Of a stretch of 64,000 nt of DNA, positions 11,831 to 21,886 are shown in pieces. Source of the DNA: Chrysogorgia sp. JL179-B06 (Eukaryota; Cnidaria; Anthozoa; Scleralcyonacea; Chrysogorgiidae). The DNA lies in the NCBI GenBank assembly GCA_035772405.1, contig JAYKKM010000193.1:2813501-2877500 (forward strand), written 5' to 3'. Position 1 is the first letter of the stretch. Each line of letters opens with the position of its first letter. The translations under genes were made by a program, and so were the position numbers. The notes under the pieces are model-generated. The model made no database searches. It saw nothing but the letters and a program-made list of their open reading frames with translations, and was not told where the DNA came from.

Positions 11831-12371
11831 TTACGAAAAGAAATGTCTTGCGATTGGTTATGAACTATGGGATCCTCTTGGCTATCTATTACCTGTCACG
11901 ATGAAATATCGCATGGATCTACAAGCTATTTGGGAATCTGGATTCAAATGGGATGACGTTTTGCCCGAGGAGTTTAGTAACGTTTGGCTACAGAACGTAG
12001 AAGAAATGAACAAACTCGCAGATGTGGCATTAGATCGGTGCCTGAAGCCTCCCACTGCAAAACGAAACCCACAATTGCATTCCTTTTCGGATGCGGGCGA
12101 TCGAGGGTTCGGGACGTGCATATTTCTAAGATGGGAAACTCCTGAAAGAGTGGAACTAACTTTTGTTGCCGCCAAAGCGTTTGTTGCCCCACTTAAACAC
12201 AAGTCAACACCGAAAATGGAATTAATGGGAGCAATTGCTATGAGTAGGCTGGTAGAGGAAGTTATTACTGCCCTCGGATACAGTTTCGAATTCAAAAGAT
12301 TCTGGATTGACAGTAAAGTGGTTATTCACTGGCTAAAATCACAGTCTTCCCGCGGTTCATCCCATTCGTAG
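11766..12371 (+). pseudogene. BEL/Pao peptidase_A17-like and RNase H remnant
   Basis: One 201-codon open stretch. It starts with the connection domain (YELWDPLGYLLPVTMKYR, the usual 'D.lG.l.P.....K' block). It continues with LHSFSDAGDRGFG, the RNase H 'FsDAs..a.g' motif, then FVAPLKHKSTPKMELMGAIA and, near the end, WIDSKVVIHWL, where the conserved DS precedes hydrophobics. These are the hallmarks of the BEL/Pao pol segment. Confidence 0.85.
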
Positions 12372-12579
12372 CAACGAGGATTCAAGAATTTCAAGATACG
12401 TGAAAGAAGAACTAAGGTACCCTGTACGTCCCAAGCAAGCTCAACCCAGCGGACATTTTGACAAAACCAATATCCGTTGAGGCTCTGAAAACGTGGCACC
12501 AAGGTCCCGATTTCCTTAAGCTACCAGAAAATTCTTGGCCCGAAAACGACGACAGTCTTGAACCCGACGGCGTACAGTA

Positions 12580-13765
12580 TTGTTAGAAAAGCCAAAACCC
12601 AAGGTAAAGAATTATCGCAGAACGAAAGGGGTGCTCGTGGTCCAAGCTGAAACAGCTGAAGGGCAGGACTTTGGCTCACGATTAACCAACGTCTTTGCAT
12701 CATGGAGGAGATTGCTTGAAACTATCGCATTGAGTAAGGTCATTCTACGACAAAAGACTTTTTCGTTCTCTGAGAACAGTCCCGTCGATGCATTGGAAGA
12801 GCTCAGATTAGCGAAAGAGGCTGTTATCAAACTCTGCCAAGCACATTTCAAGAAAAACCTGGAGAAAATTCGGCAGTTATATTTCAAACTTGATGTTTGT
12901 ATCGATGATGCTGGTGTTGTTCGAAGCGGCGCGAACGGCTAGATAAATCCAATCTACCCGACGAGATAAAACGCCCGATTATCCTTCCTGGACAACATCT
13001 GCTTGTTCATCTTATGGCAAAACATTATCATTGTAAATTCAGACATCAGGGTTACCGAGTCGTTATTGCCAATCTTCGCCAAGAAGGGATTTTAGTAATC
13101 GGAGGAAGAAAATTACTGAAGTCCGTTGCTGCTCGCTGTTTCTTTTGTAGATTAAGAAGGAGAAAGCTATTACAACAAAGAATGGGAGCACTTCGATCGT
13201 TTCGTGTCCAGTCAAGGTTAGCCCCGTTTACTTCGGTGGCAATGGACTTTTTCGCGCATCTTAAAGTTAAATTGTCAAAAAATACGTCAGTGGATGGATC
13301 GGTGTTGATCATCACTTGTGCGACCACCCGCTGTGTTCATCTCGAATTATGTTTAGCTCAAGACACCTCTTCGTTCCTACGAGCCTGGAGACGGTTTGTA
13401 ACCTGTCGCGGAGTTCATCCATCTCCCGACTGTGGCGGAGCTTTCGTTGTGGCGGAGTTTTCGTTGGGGCGGAGGAGCCAATCAGAGAGTGGATAGAAGA
13501 ATGGGATCAGAATTTAATCAAGAAGGAACTTATCAAAGACGGTACCAAGTTTGAGTGGAAACACAACGTTCCCACAGCGTCTCATATGAATGGAGTAGTC
13601 GAGTCCTTGATAAACTCGGTCAGGAAAGCTTTAGATGCGTCTGTTATTAACTACACTCACAGCCAGCTTACCTACTGTATGAACAGTGGGCAACTTTGTC
13701 GAATGATTTATACGGTTAGCAGGGTTTGCGAAAAGCTCGAACTACAGCACCCTTTGTCTCTGTAA
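12580..13765 (+). pseudogene. BEL/Pao integrase remnant
   Basis: After a helical linker (12580-12940), which ends in IDDAGVVRSG like the 'D..G.lRvGGRl' marker of BEL pol, comes the HHCC zinc-binding part (about 13015-13160, ending AARCFFC). The DDE core follows: AMDFFAHL gives the first Asp near 13240, and then comes CATTRCVHLEL. Near 13425-13440 the expected 'sDNG..F' reads PDCGGAF, with Cys in place of Asn. The strand after the second Asp is rearranged, and the C-terminal domain is absent beyond 13765. Confidence 0.85.
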
Positions 13766-13770
13766 ACTGT

Positions 13771-13815
13771 TACTCTGATGAAGGGCTCTGCTCAAAACAT
13801 CAGTACATGTATTTT
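13771..13815 (+). ncRNA. Hammerhead-like core, degenerate
   Basis: CTGATGA at 13775-13781, a 12-nt hairpin-like spacer (AGGGCTCTGCTC), then AAAAC at 13794-13798 where the consensus is GAAAC. The same layout recurs at other loci in this window, several in Penelope-like ends. Activity is doubtful because the conserved G is replaced. Confidence 0.35.
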
Positions 13816-13864
13816 CTTCTTAAAAGTCTAGGCAATAAACCTTTTTTGTAACTCTATACTCTTA

Positions 13865-14030
13865 TGTTAATACTGTATATGCATGTACTGCTGTAGTGAA
13901 TGTGGGAGAGCATGGAGTTGACAGACAATAATGTATGGATGTACTGAGTCCTGGACAAGAATCGAACCTGTAACCTTGACCAATTGCTGGTGAGACACTC
14001 TAACTATTGAGCTAATGTACCAAGACTCAA
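13865..14030 (-). mobile_element. tRNA-derived SINE, family 1, minus-strand copy
   Basis: The reverse complement carries an A-box-like TAGCTCAATAGTTAGAG and a B box GGTTCGATTCTTG, preceded by the GAGTCTTGG-type head. The flank GTAGTGAATGTGGGAGAGC is shared with the copies at 15175 and (reverse complement) 52745-53195. It ends at an AAT microsatellite near 14030. Confidence 0.75.
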
Positions 14031-14252
14031 ATAATAATAATAATAAAAAAGACGTATTAGGAGCATTATACAGTACAATAGTCTCAATTATGCTCTTACA
14101 ACAATATAGTCTTAATTTTACTTATAAAACTAATTACAGTTTAGGGAGCAAATGTTAACAATGATAAGGTTAACTGGTTTGATTGATATATGTACTGCCT
14201 ATGCAGCAGTTACAGTACAGTATATCAGCAATGCTTGTATCGATGCATGCAA

Positions 14253-14395
14253 GATCTTGGCAAGAATGTGGCAAAATCTTGGCAAGAACGTGGCAAGAAC
14301 TTGGCAATAATTTGGCAGTTCATGTCAAAATCATGGCAAGATTTTGGCAAAGTCATGGCAAGATTGTGGCAAGATCTTGGCAAGATCACACAAAA
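14253..14395. repeat. Tandem repeat of a CTTGGCAAGA-type unit
   Basis: An 11-14 bp unit (GATCTTGGCAAGAA, GTGGCAAAATCTTGG and variants) is repeated about ten times. A second cluster of the same unit lies at 14508-14650. Confidence 0.8.
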
Positions 14396-14507
14396 ACCTG
14401 TGTTAGCAACTTATAAACTGAAGCATCTGTTCACTGTTTATTAAGAGAATGGACTATTTCCCAATATAGTCAATGCTAATAAGTTTTTAGTGCAAAAATA
14501 GTTTTCA

Positions 14508-14650
14508 GAATCTTGGCAATATCTTGACAAGATCTTGTATTACGATTCTTGCCAAAATGGTTGGCTATTATTTAACGATTTATGCATCTTGGCAAGATCT
14601 TTGGATGGATGAGATCTTGGCAAGATCTGGCAAGATCTTGCCAAGATGCA
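14508..14650. repeat. Second cluster of the CTTGGCAAGAT repeat
   Basis: Copies in both orientations (ATCTTGGCAAGATCT, CAAGATCTTGCCAAGAT) make it partly palindromic. It ends at the inverted-repeat element starting 14646. Confidence 0.75.
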
Positions 14651-15172
14651 TGGGCGTAGGAACCGGGGATGAGCTGTGGTGGATGGCTTCAGCCCCCCCA
14701 ATATTAAATGGGCCCCCCAAAAAATCAGGACAAGTGTTGCTAAATTTAATGTTTTTTTCCCAATTGTATTAGTATGACTATAGAGGCTAGGAGACAAGCT
14801 AGGTAATCTGTACCTACAGGCTTCATCTACACAAGATTTTACAAACAGATGTAGCCTGAAGTGTTAGCCAACCCCTAAACCCTTGCCACGCAAGTGTTAG
14901 ATTGGTTTCCAGACCCTTCTGTCAGTTTAACTAGGTGCAAAAAATGGCGTCACCTAAGAGGCAGCAGGGCTCAACTCTTGGATTCATTTGAACTATACTC
15001 GCTGCATAATTAGATGAATAAGTTTGCTCAAATTGCTGCAAATTGTCTTTCCAAGCTACTAGATTTCAAAAATGTTCCAGGGGACCCCCTAAGGTCACTG
15101 ATTACCTGCTTGTCGACTTCAGCCTCCCCCCCCAACTTTAAATCCATTCCTACGCCTCTGCCAAGATGTTCA
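14646..15172. repeat. Inverted-repeat element with GGGCGTAGGAA ends
   Basis: GGGCGTAGGAACC at the left returns as ATTCCTACGCCTC at the right. Inside each end lies a 'cttcagcc' plus C-run segment. The same kind of end occurs at 50333-51127. Confidence 0.6.
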
Positions 15173-15174
15173 AC

Positions 15175-15394
15175 CTGGGTTATATACACTGCTGTAATGA
15201 ATGTGGGAGAGCATGGAGTAGACAGATGATACATGGATGATGGTCAACCTGTTATCCTCAGAAAAGGCAAATTATAAGGTTACAGGTTTGATTCCTGTCC
15301 AGGACTCAGAAATATTTTTCTGAGTATCAGAGCTTGATGATTAACAGATCCAAGCAATACCAATATATAGTGACTGCTGCATAGGCAGTACATA
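15175..15394 (+). mobile_element. Family 1 SINE-like composite, left part (split by a mariner insertion)
   Basis: Contains GTTACAGGTTTGATTCCTG, a B-box-like segment, and then the TATATAGTGACTGCTGCATA block ending ...GTACATA. The right part resumes at 17609. The uninterrupted equivalent is seen at 52900-52980. Confidence 0.7.
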
Positions 15395-15420
15395 CAGTAC
15401 TGCTCAGAAATAACCTAACG

Positions 15421-15577
15421 AAAACCGCGGTCGAACCTAGGTCGATCCTCGGTCGAACCTAGGTCGATCTTCGGTCGATCTTCGGTCGATCCTCGGTCGA
15501 ACCTAGGTCGAACCTAGGTCGATCCTTGGTCGAACCTAGGTCGATCCTCAGTCGATCCTCGGTCGAACCTAGGTCGT
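15421..15577. repeat. Subterminal minisatellite, GGTCGAACCTAGGTCGATCC type
   Basis: Ten-base units (GGTCGAACCT, AGGTCGATCC, TCGGTCGATC) alternate in tandem immediately inside the left end of the mariner-like element. Confidence 0.85.
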
Positions 15578-15787
15578 AGTCTGGCGTGACCGCAACCGCT
15601 CTTCAAGTTTCACACGATAGGAAATACGATCATTTCCGAAGTTTGCCTTTTCAGTTACGCGACGGCGTTGTTTGGTGAAATGAGAAAACTGTCTATTTAC
15701 TCATGGAATCGAATTATTTCACCCAAATATATCGACGATAACATGACATGAACGACGAGTTAACATCTGCATGCCAAATTGAAAACT

Positions 15788-16010
15788 AAACTAATGGAAG
15801 AATGCGGTGTGAATGTTTTGAATTCTACTATTCGTCAGATCAGACGAGAGCAGCTTGGTTGGAAGCACGAGAAAGCATGCTACTGTCAATTATTCGTGCA
15901 GAAGGCAAACAAGCTTAAAAGATTGGCGTTTTGTCTCAAAGCTTTACAGTAACGGAGAAAGACACGTTTGAAAACGTGATACTCAACGCACTAAAATAGA
16001 TATAACTTGG
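15788..16010 (+). pseudogene. Mariner/Tc1-like transposase fragment
   Basis: Translation from 15788 reads LMEECGVNVLNSTIRQIRRE, then QLGWKHEKA and LKRLAFCLKAL before a stop. This is the 'G..vs.sTvrr.L...G' helix-turn-helix and the 'R..fA' linker of Tc1-type transposases. One frame later comes KDTFENVIL, at the place where 'w..VifsDE' normally carries the first catalytic Asp; the Asp-Glu is lost. Inactive. Confidence 0.6.
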
Positions 16011-16227
16011 CAACAATAATAGCGTTGACACTTCCGTGGTCACATGTTACGAAATTCGTCTAAATCAATACGGCTTTGACTGCAGAACTTTTTCAGTGAA
16101 TGTTGGTCTATCAGAGCTAACAGTAACATCTACTTTGTTTCAGCAGATTGCATTAATATGATTACGATGAACAATCCGTTTTCGTATTTGGAGAACGTAA
16201 ACGTTTATAAAATCGATGTGGCTATAT

Positions 16228-16445
16228 AGGTCCGGTAACCGGAACTTGTTCGGGAAAAACTAGAGGTTCGGCAGTCAGTAATCGTAACAATAATTCTAAA
16301 ATAAAACCTAATCATAACCCAAATCCTAACCCTAACCAAAATACTAACCCTAACCAAAAACTATGCAGAAAAGGCAAACTATACCAAACTATATTTTTAT
16401 CAAACTCGACCGGAAATCGCGCGTTGTGAACGAACGCCTCTATAT
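16228..16445. repeat. Nested repeat with CCTAAC-rich centre
   Basis: AGTAATCGTAACAATAATTC followed by CCTAACCCTAACC-like sequence is shared with 20098-20180. Short complementary ends (TATATAGG near 16230, CCTCTATATA near 16437) suggest a small insertion inside the mariner-like element. Confidence 0.5.
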
Positions 16446-17407
16446 ATTGTTGTTATATCTGCCGGACGAATAGACACTTTGTTATAAAATTCCGTCGCCG
16501 TGTAAACGAGACATGAAAAAGCTTCACCTGTGTGAACTACTTCGCCCGAAACAGCACTAGAATACAATTATTATTCAATATATTCATACGTTCCTCGTGT
16601 TGTGGCCAATTCTATTCAAACCTGTCAGGCGATATTTTGATTTACGACGCACCGTTCAAATCTAATTTTGTTAATGATGATTTTTTGACTTCCTATTAAC
16701 TTAAAATATTTTCACTAGCAGATACAGTATTCAATGACGTGGGATCGAAATTTCAATCCCATTGGAACAAGAAATAGTGTCGATTTCTTTTGTTTTGAAA
16801 AGTCGAGTCGATCCGGCATTGTAAGCCGATCGAATTTTCGATTCGCTTCATGTAAACACAGAAATGGTTGAAACTTCATGCCAATCCACTTTTCGACACG
16901 TGAATTATTAGGAATCGAAAATGCTAAAAGGTTTGGTGTAGTGCCGAAATCGTGAATAATAGGTCTAACAACTTCATCAGAGATATAGGCTATTTCTAGT
17001 TTCTGCCATGCTATACGCGGCTGACGCACTGCAATAAATAATAATGATCGGGGAAAACGGTTTAGGAATTAAAACGGATACGCGCTCTGCCGCAATCATT
17101 ATATTTTCGTAATACTATCACATTCATTAGGTTCGACGAGGATTCACTTAACGGTGCCACGAGTGCAGTATAAGTCGAACATTACTTGAATTAGGTTTTG
17201 GACGGCGAAAGCACAACGTTTCGCTTTCAACTGCGAATCTCTTGCGCGAGTGTATTCTTGTCAATAGGACATGAAACAGACAAAGAATGAAGCCAAACAT
17301 GAAGATCTATTTTGCTTTTGGTGCCCTCTCTACATTTTAAACTAAACGCTTTCCATGTCGGAAATAGTCGGAACCCAAGCCGTTTTCACACACGCTAATG
17401 TGTATCG

Positions 17408-17577
17408 ACCGCAAACCGAACCGCAAACCAAACCGCAACCGAACCGCAACCGAACCGCAACCGAACCCCAACCTAACCCCAACCGAACCCCAACCTAACC
17501 CCAACCTAACCGCAACCGAACCCCAACCTAACCGCAACCGAACCCCAACCTAACCCCAACCGAACCGCAACCGCAGT
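17408..17577. repeat. Subterminal minisatellite, AACCGAACCCCAACCTAACC type
   Basis: Six- to twelve-base units of AACCGAACC, AACCTAACC and AACCGCAACC in tandem, immediately inside the right end of the mariner-like element. Confidence 0.85.
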
Positions 17578-17608
17578 GTTACTGTTAGGTTATTTCTGAG
17601 CAGTACTG

Positions 17609-17800
17609 TATATCAATTGAACCAGTACATCATTATAACCTTCACTCTCCATTTGAGTCTTGGTAGCTCAATGGTTAGAGCATCGCATCGGCAATCAGGT
17701 TACAGGTTCGATTCCTGTCCAGGACTCAGAAACATTTTTCCTGAAGATAAGAGCTTGATGATCATCCATGTATCATCTCTACTCTTACACACATCCTTTC
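17609..17800 (+). mobile_element. Family 1 tRNA-derived SINE, right part
   Basis: Resumes after the mariner-like element with AACCAGTACATCATTATAAC. Pol III promoter elements are clear: A box TAGCTCAATGGTTAGAGCA from 17664 and B box GGTTCGATTCC at 17705-17715. The tRNA-like head is followed by the family's GAGCTTGATGATCATCCA tail. It resembles a tRNA but has an unrelated 3' body and no complete acceptor pairing, so I call it a SINE and not a tRNA gene. Confidence 0.75.
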
Positions 17801-18620
17801 TTAAACCCATTCTTATTGCTGGGTTGAAGGTGAGATCGATCATAGTGGCCATATTGGAGGTGACAATTGGCTGCTGTATCATTGTCAATCGAGTCACAAG
17901 GAATTGATTGCAACCCACCAATAAGGCTAATTTCCAGTGTTGTATTTTTTCTTTGTACAACAGGTGCAACAAAGTCAAATAATTTTCAAACACTTTGTTA
18001 ATCATTTCCCAACAAGCAAACTGTAGCACTAGATCCCCTGACTCACTCTGACTGAAGCAGCCCATCATTTAATAATGATGAAATTGTTGTTCATCGGTCA
18101 GCATAATGACGAAGGTAACTTACCATCAATTGCATCAAACATATCTTTGCTTGAAACAGAAGTACTAGTGGTCTCCATCTTGGTAAAAACCTTAAAATTC
18201 GTATTGTTTACACCTCATGGGTCACACGATATTATTAAGCTTGCTTCTTTGAAAGATACTTGCTCAAACCAGTTGTGCAGTAGGTGGCGAATCTCATTTT
18301 AATGTGATTTTTATCTATTGTTTATGGACCATTATAAACAGCAAATCATTTTGAATCTTCCAATTCGCTAATCACGTACTTTCCACTGACAGTGAAAGTT
18401 CAAATTATTTGCCAAAATGGGTAGAATTCGTAGAAAGTAGAAACGTTTGCTGCTTGCCAATTACTGTAGCTATTATGATACCGTTTCAACATGGCCTTTA
18501 TTGCATGTCCATATTATGCATCAATGTTGTCATCCTTGAAAAACAATCCTGTATAAGCCCATTGATTAGGCCGAGTCAGCGATATATCAGCGGTTTCACA
18601 TAAAAATGTTCATCAGATTA
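17801..18620. other. No gene recognised
   Basis: Moderately AT-rich unique-looking DNA. Open stretches on both strands overlap each other and lack splice sites or protein similarity I can name. Confidence 0.4.
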
Positions 18621-18938
18621 TAAGCCACAAATTATTGGACTTTTTAAGGCATTGTAAGCAGTAATTATTGGATTGTAACCGACCCCAAAACAACAAAGAT
18701 CCTAACCCCCTCCTAACAAGATTTCTAACACTAACCCCCACCTATTTACTAAGGACTCCAATTGTGGGAAAAGAGGGTGGGGGATCAGTTGGTCCGTGTC
18801 TTAAAACTCGTTAGGCGGGGGGTTAGGATTAGAAGAGTCGTTAGGAGGGGGGTTAGGATCTTTGTTGTTTTGGGGTCGGTTACAATCCAATAATTAACTG
18901 CTTACAATGCCTTAACAAGTCCAGTAATTTGTGGCTTA
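18621..18938. repeat. Foldback element with CCTAAC-rich core
   Basis: TAAGCCACAAATTATTGGAC at the left is matched by GTCCAGTAATTTGTGGCTTA at the right. The inner arms carry GACCCCAAAACAACAAAG and its complement, around C- and G-rich CCTAACCCCC tracts. The whole 318 bp can fold on itself. Confidence 0.8.
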
Positions 18939-19209
18939 CACTATGAGGGACGGCTGGGTTATCATATGTAAGTCTAAACGTCATCAACGATCCTTTATAG
19001 TTCCAGTTATCGTACTTAATTTGTAGTTATACGCGGTAATTTATATATTTTTAAATCTATCCATCTTGGCAAGAAATATTCTCCTCCTGGAGTATCTGAT
19101 TTTACCTTTTCCCCCGGTGGCTTCTTCTTCGAGGGTGCGCCAACAAACAGTTATCCACGTGTCAGCGGTACATTAAACGGGTGATAATTAAGAAATAGAA
19201 AACATTTTC

Positions 19210-19325
19210 CGTGTTTACATACAGTTCATTAGTGGGAACACGAGCCCGCAAGACTAGTGTTTCCACGCTATTTCGAGTTCTCCCAAACTTTTACGAGTGT
19301 TTCTATTAACTGTATGTAAACACGA
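19210..19325. repeat. Inverted repeat with GTGTTTACATACAGTT ends
   Basis: CGTGTTTACATACAGTT is mirrored by AACTGTATGTAAACACG. A single related arm lies at about 19717-19735. Similar to 3866-3985. Confidence 0.65.
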
Positions 19326-19794
19326 AAATAGAACAGTTTAATAGAACAGTTGTAATTACATTTTACTACTTTTTACTTTTTATTATTTTTATTTTTATTT
19401 ATTTATTTATCTATATATTTATATTATTTATTTATCTCTGCGTGTTACCCAAAAGGTGTTGCAGAGTATTCACACAGAAATAGAAATAACAAGACTCTTT
19501 CATTAAAATGATGAAAATATACATTCTCCTTACTCACGCTAGACAGCATCGTCGGCTGCTCAAATGAACATAAACGCTCTTAACTGTGAAGAAAAGCATC
19601 CAATCTTCTCGTTTTTCTTCTTTTTGGCTGTCACAGAACATATGTATCGACATTTTAGCTGTTTCTGAGCAAAGGTTCGTCTTGCAGTCCATTTTATAAA
19701 AATGGCAGGAAAATCCATGTTTACATACAGTTATATAAACATGGCTCTTAGCCAATCAGTGCGCAAGTTTTCAAAATGTTATTTTATAACAAAT

Positions 19795-20075
19795 GTTAGT
19801 TCATGATCGAGTCGGTTTTCTTTGATGTACCGCGGGCTTTATCTAGCATAAAGACCATGAATACTAATTAGATAAGAAATGAAGGAAAAAACTAGGGAAA
19901 TCTTTGTCCAAGGTGGATAAAATGGACAAAACTTTGTTGGAAAACCTCCTCGATCATGAACTAAATCAGTTGGATCCCTCGAATGTCGGGCTTTATGCTA
20001 TATAAAGCCCTCGGACGCTGCGCGTCCTCGTGTCTTTATATAGCATAAAGCCCTCCTTCTCGGGATCTAACTCTT
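19795..20075. repeat. Nested inverted repeats with TTTATATAGCATAAAGCCC units
   Basis: TTAGTTCATGATCGAG near 19797 pairs with CGATCATGAACTAA near 19952. The adjacent 19985-20060 contains GGGCTTTATGCTATATAAAG and its complement around GGACGCTGCGCGTCC. Confidence 0.6.
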
Positions 20076-20097
20076 ACATAATCATAACCGGCAGCAG

Positions 20098-20310
20098 ACA
20101 GTAATCGTAACAATAATTCTAAAATAAACCCTAATCACAACCCAAATCCTAACCCTAACCAAACCCTAACCCTAACCGTTAAAAATCAAGACAAAAAACG
20201 AAAGAAAAAAATTAAAAGAAAATTCACAAAAGGATGTCCGTACGTGGATTTGAACTCGTCAGATTCGGCATCTCAACCCTGGAAACTGCCGGTCGGCATA
20301 TAGTCGCTTC
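20098..20310 (-). repeat. tRNA-like head with a telomere-like (CCTAAC) tail
   Basis: Plus-strand reading: AGTAATCGTAACAATAATTC, then about six CCCTAACC-type units (20130-20178), an A-rich linker and a tRNA-like segment whose reverse complement contains GAGTTCAAATCCACG, a B-box-like sequence. A parallel arrangement is at 55576-55745. Probably a SINE-like element; the family is not recognised. Confidence 0.45.
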
Positions 20311-20454
20311 GACTTATTATAGCAATTTGTTATATGGCTTGGCTTGGCTCGTGAGCGGTCTTAACGCATAGCCATGTAATAAAATCATTCTATAAAAGTC
20401 TCACTCAGTTATTATTTCAACCTTTTTAGATATTTGACATATAATAAAAACCTT

Positions 20455-21160
20455 AGGGACCGTTCATTATTTATAGCATAGGGGGGTGTGGGATATTCCT
20501 TATCATATAAGCAAATCTTATAGTACCCCCCTATTTGATGCTTTCAAAATTTTTGAATCCCCCTATCATAATGAAATATTTAATATATAACCCCCCCCCC
20601 CCCTCAGACAAAACTCGGTATATAAAGAGCTATAACGATTGTTCCCTTGCATGCAGTTATTTGTTACACTATTTTTATATTTTATACAACAATTAAGGAT
20701 TCCTAGTGTTTTAATACTAATATAATAATATCACCGTATTAATTTGGGGACTATTAAAATGTTGAATGTTTGTTGAATATTTTTGTGAAATTGGTTCTTA
20801 AAATACTCACAACTTTAGATTAGTTTCCTTTACATTCGAGATTTAAGTTGTATGCAACAAAATAAGTATTACCAAGTATTAAAATACATTTGCTAAAATC
20901 TCTAGAGGAATCCATAGTATAAAGTGGGTCTTCCTCGTAATTCCTCTTAAGTTATTTTTAGATACCACGAGGCAATGGTAGATGTATACTAAGTTACTGT
21001 TGTTTTTATATTAAACTCAGTTATACGTTTTATATATGTCAAACTGTCATCATGGTTGAAAAAACGATCCAAGGGACCCTGCCATAAAACAAGTTCAACA
21101 TTGCATAACCCCCCTCATATTATCCCACCCACCCCTGTGCTATAAATAATGAACGGTTCC
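20455..21160. repeat. Inverted-repeat element with GGGACCGTTCATTATTTATA ends
   Basis: AGGGACCGTTCATTATTTAT at the left is mirrored by ATAAATAATGAACGGTTCC at the right, about 705 bp. A GGGGGG/CCCCCC tract lies inside each end. No ORF of note. Confidence 0.75.
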
Positions 21161-21163
21161 TTA

Positions 21164-21581
21164 TTAACTCTTTCCTGTCCGGCCGTCAAAAGGGGTCATA
21201 GAAGACCCCGGAAGTCGTCAATCGAAAACACGGCACGTGGTAACGCATTATTAAAAATTGAAATTCGACAAGCGCCAGGTACATGAGATCCACTCACACG
21301 CCAAATTTGATTTGATTTCATAAACAACTCTGCGATTGGTGGCATTTTCAAATTTCATGATGCTGGGCGTGCAAGATGGTCTTTTCTATAAAAATGGAAG
21401 TTTTTCAACCTGATTTATGCATTGATAACAGCCTGATTCAAAAGCATTGATAACAGCTGGTTTATTGGGATTTCAGAAAAGGTATAGGTTTCGCAACAGT
21501 TATAGATATTTCCCGAGATATTAATAGAACAAGGAGGTAGTTCAATTTTGGATGTTTTTCAGCCGGACAGGAAAGAGTTAA
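21164..21581. repeat. piggyBac-like MITE with TTAA target duplication
   Basis: TTAA, then CTCTTTCCTGTCCGGC; at the other end GCCGGACAGGAAAGAG, then TTAA. The element proper is 21168-21577. Perfect 16-bp ends flanked by TTAA are the signature of piggyBac-type insertion. Non-autonomous. Confidence 0.75.
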
Positions 21582-21886
21582 AGTGCATATAACGTCTGTG
21601 GGAATTTAACATATATGTTATCTATCGATTCGCCTGAGAAAAATTGTAATATATCTTGTCAGCTGAAAATTTCATCTTCATAGATTTTTTTGCTGTTAAA
21701 GTTGACGGAAATGACGTCATAGCGGGTTTTCATAGACAGATCCCGCTATGACGTCATTTCCGTCAACATTAACAGCAAAAAAGTCTATGAAGATGAAATT
21801 TTCTGCTGACAAGATATATTACAATTTATCTCAGGAGAATCCATAGATTACAAATATGTTAAATCCCCACAGACGTTATATGCACC
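21582..21886. repeat. Near-perfect foldback element with CRE-like TGACGTCA near its apex
   Basis: GTGCATATAACGTCTGTGGG at the left is mirrored at the right by ...CAGACGTTATATGCAC. The arms are about 140 bp each and meet around GACGGAAATGACGTCATAGC. It begins immediately after the TTAA of the preceding element. Confidence 0.8.

Larger units (their letters stand above)
8785..13765 (+). mobile_element. Decayed BEL/Pao LTR retrotransposon (internal region)
   Basis: The order gag coiled coil, gag core, CCHC knuckles, aspartic protease, reverse transcriptase, RNase H, integrase on one strand is the BEL/Pao gag-pol order. The reading frame is broken by several frameshifts and stops. No convincing long terminal repeats are visible on either side, and the C-terminus of the integrase is missing. 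The element is therefore truncated and dead, and its 3' boundary abuts an unrelated Penelope-like motif at 13775. Individual domains are listed separately. Confidence 0.9.
15395..17608 (+). mobile_element. Mariner/Tc1-like DNA transposon with terminal inverted repeats and TA duplication
   Basis: The left end CAGTACTGCTCAGAAATAAC is mirrored at the right (GTTATTTCTGAGCAGTACTG), and both are flanked by TA. A related SINE at 52930-52950 shows the empty site (GTACATATATCAAT), so both termini and the TA duplication can be read directly. Just inside each end lies a different minisatellite. The interior has a transposase fragment at 15788-16010, a nested repeat near 16228-16445 and an unexplained 105-codon minus-strand ORF at 16715-17029. 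Length 2,214 bp. The coding capacity is broken, so it can no longer move itself. Confidence 0.85.

Noticed and set aside
15421..15577. CRISPR-like regular repeats
   Set aside because: Units are only about 10 bp, contiguous without unique spacers, and lie in eukaryotic DNA. A minisatellite.
16715..17029. 105-codon minus-strand ORF within the mariner-like element
   Set aside because: No similarity to transposases or other families that I can name; possibly chance or debris from another insertion.
19534..19755. 73-codon minus-strand ORF ending at a strong GTGAGTAAG donor-like site
   Set aside because: The composition looks random, part lies in a repeat arm, and no acceptor exon was found downstream.
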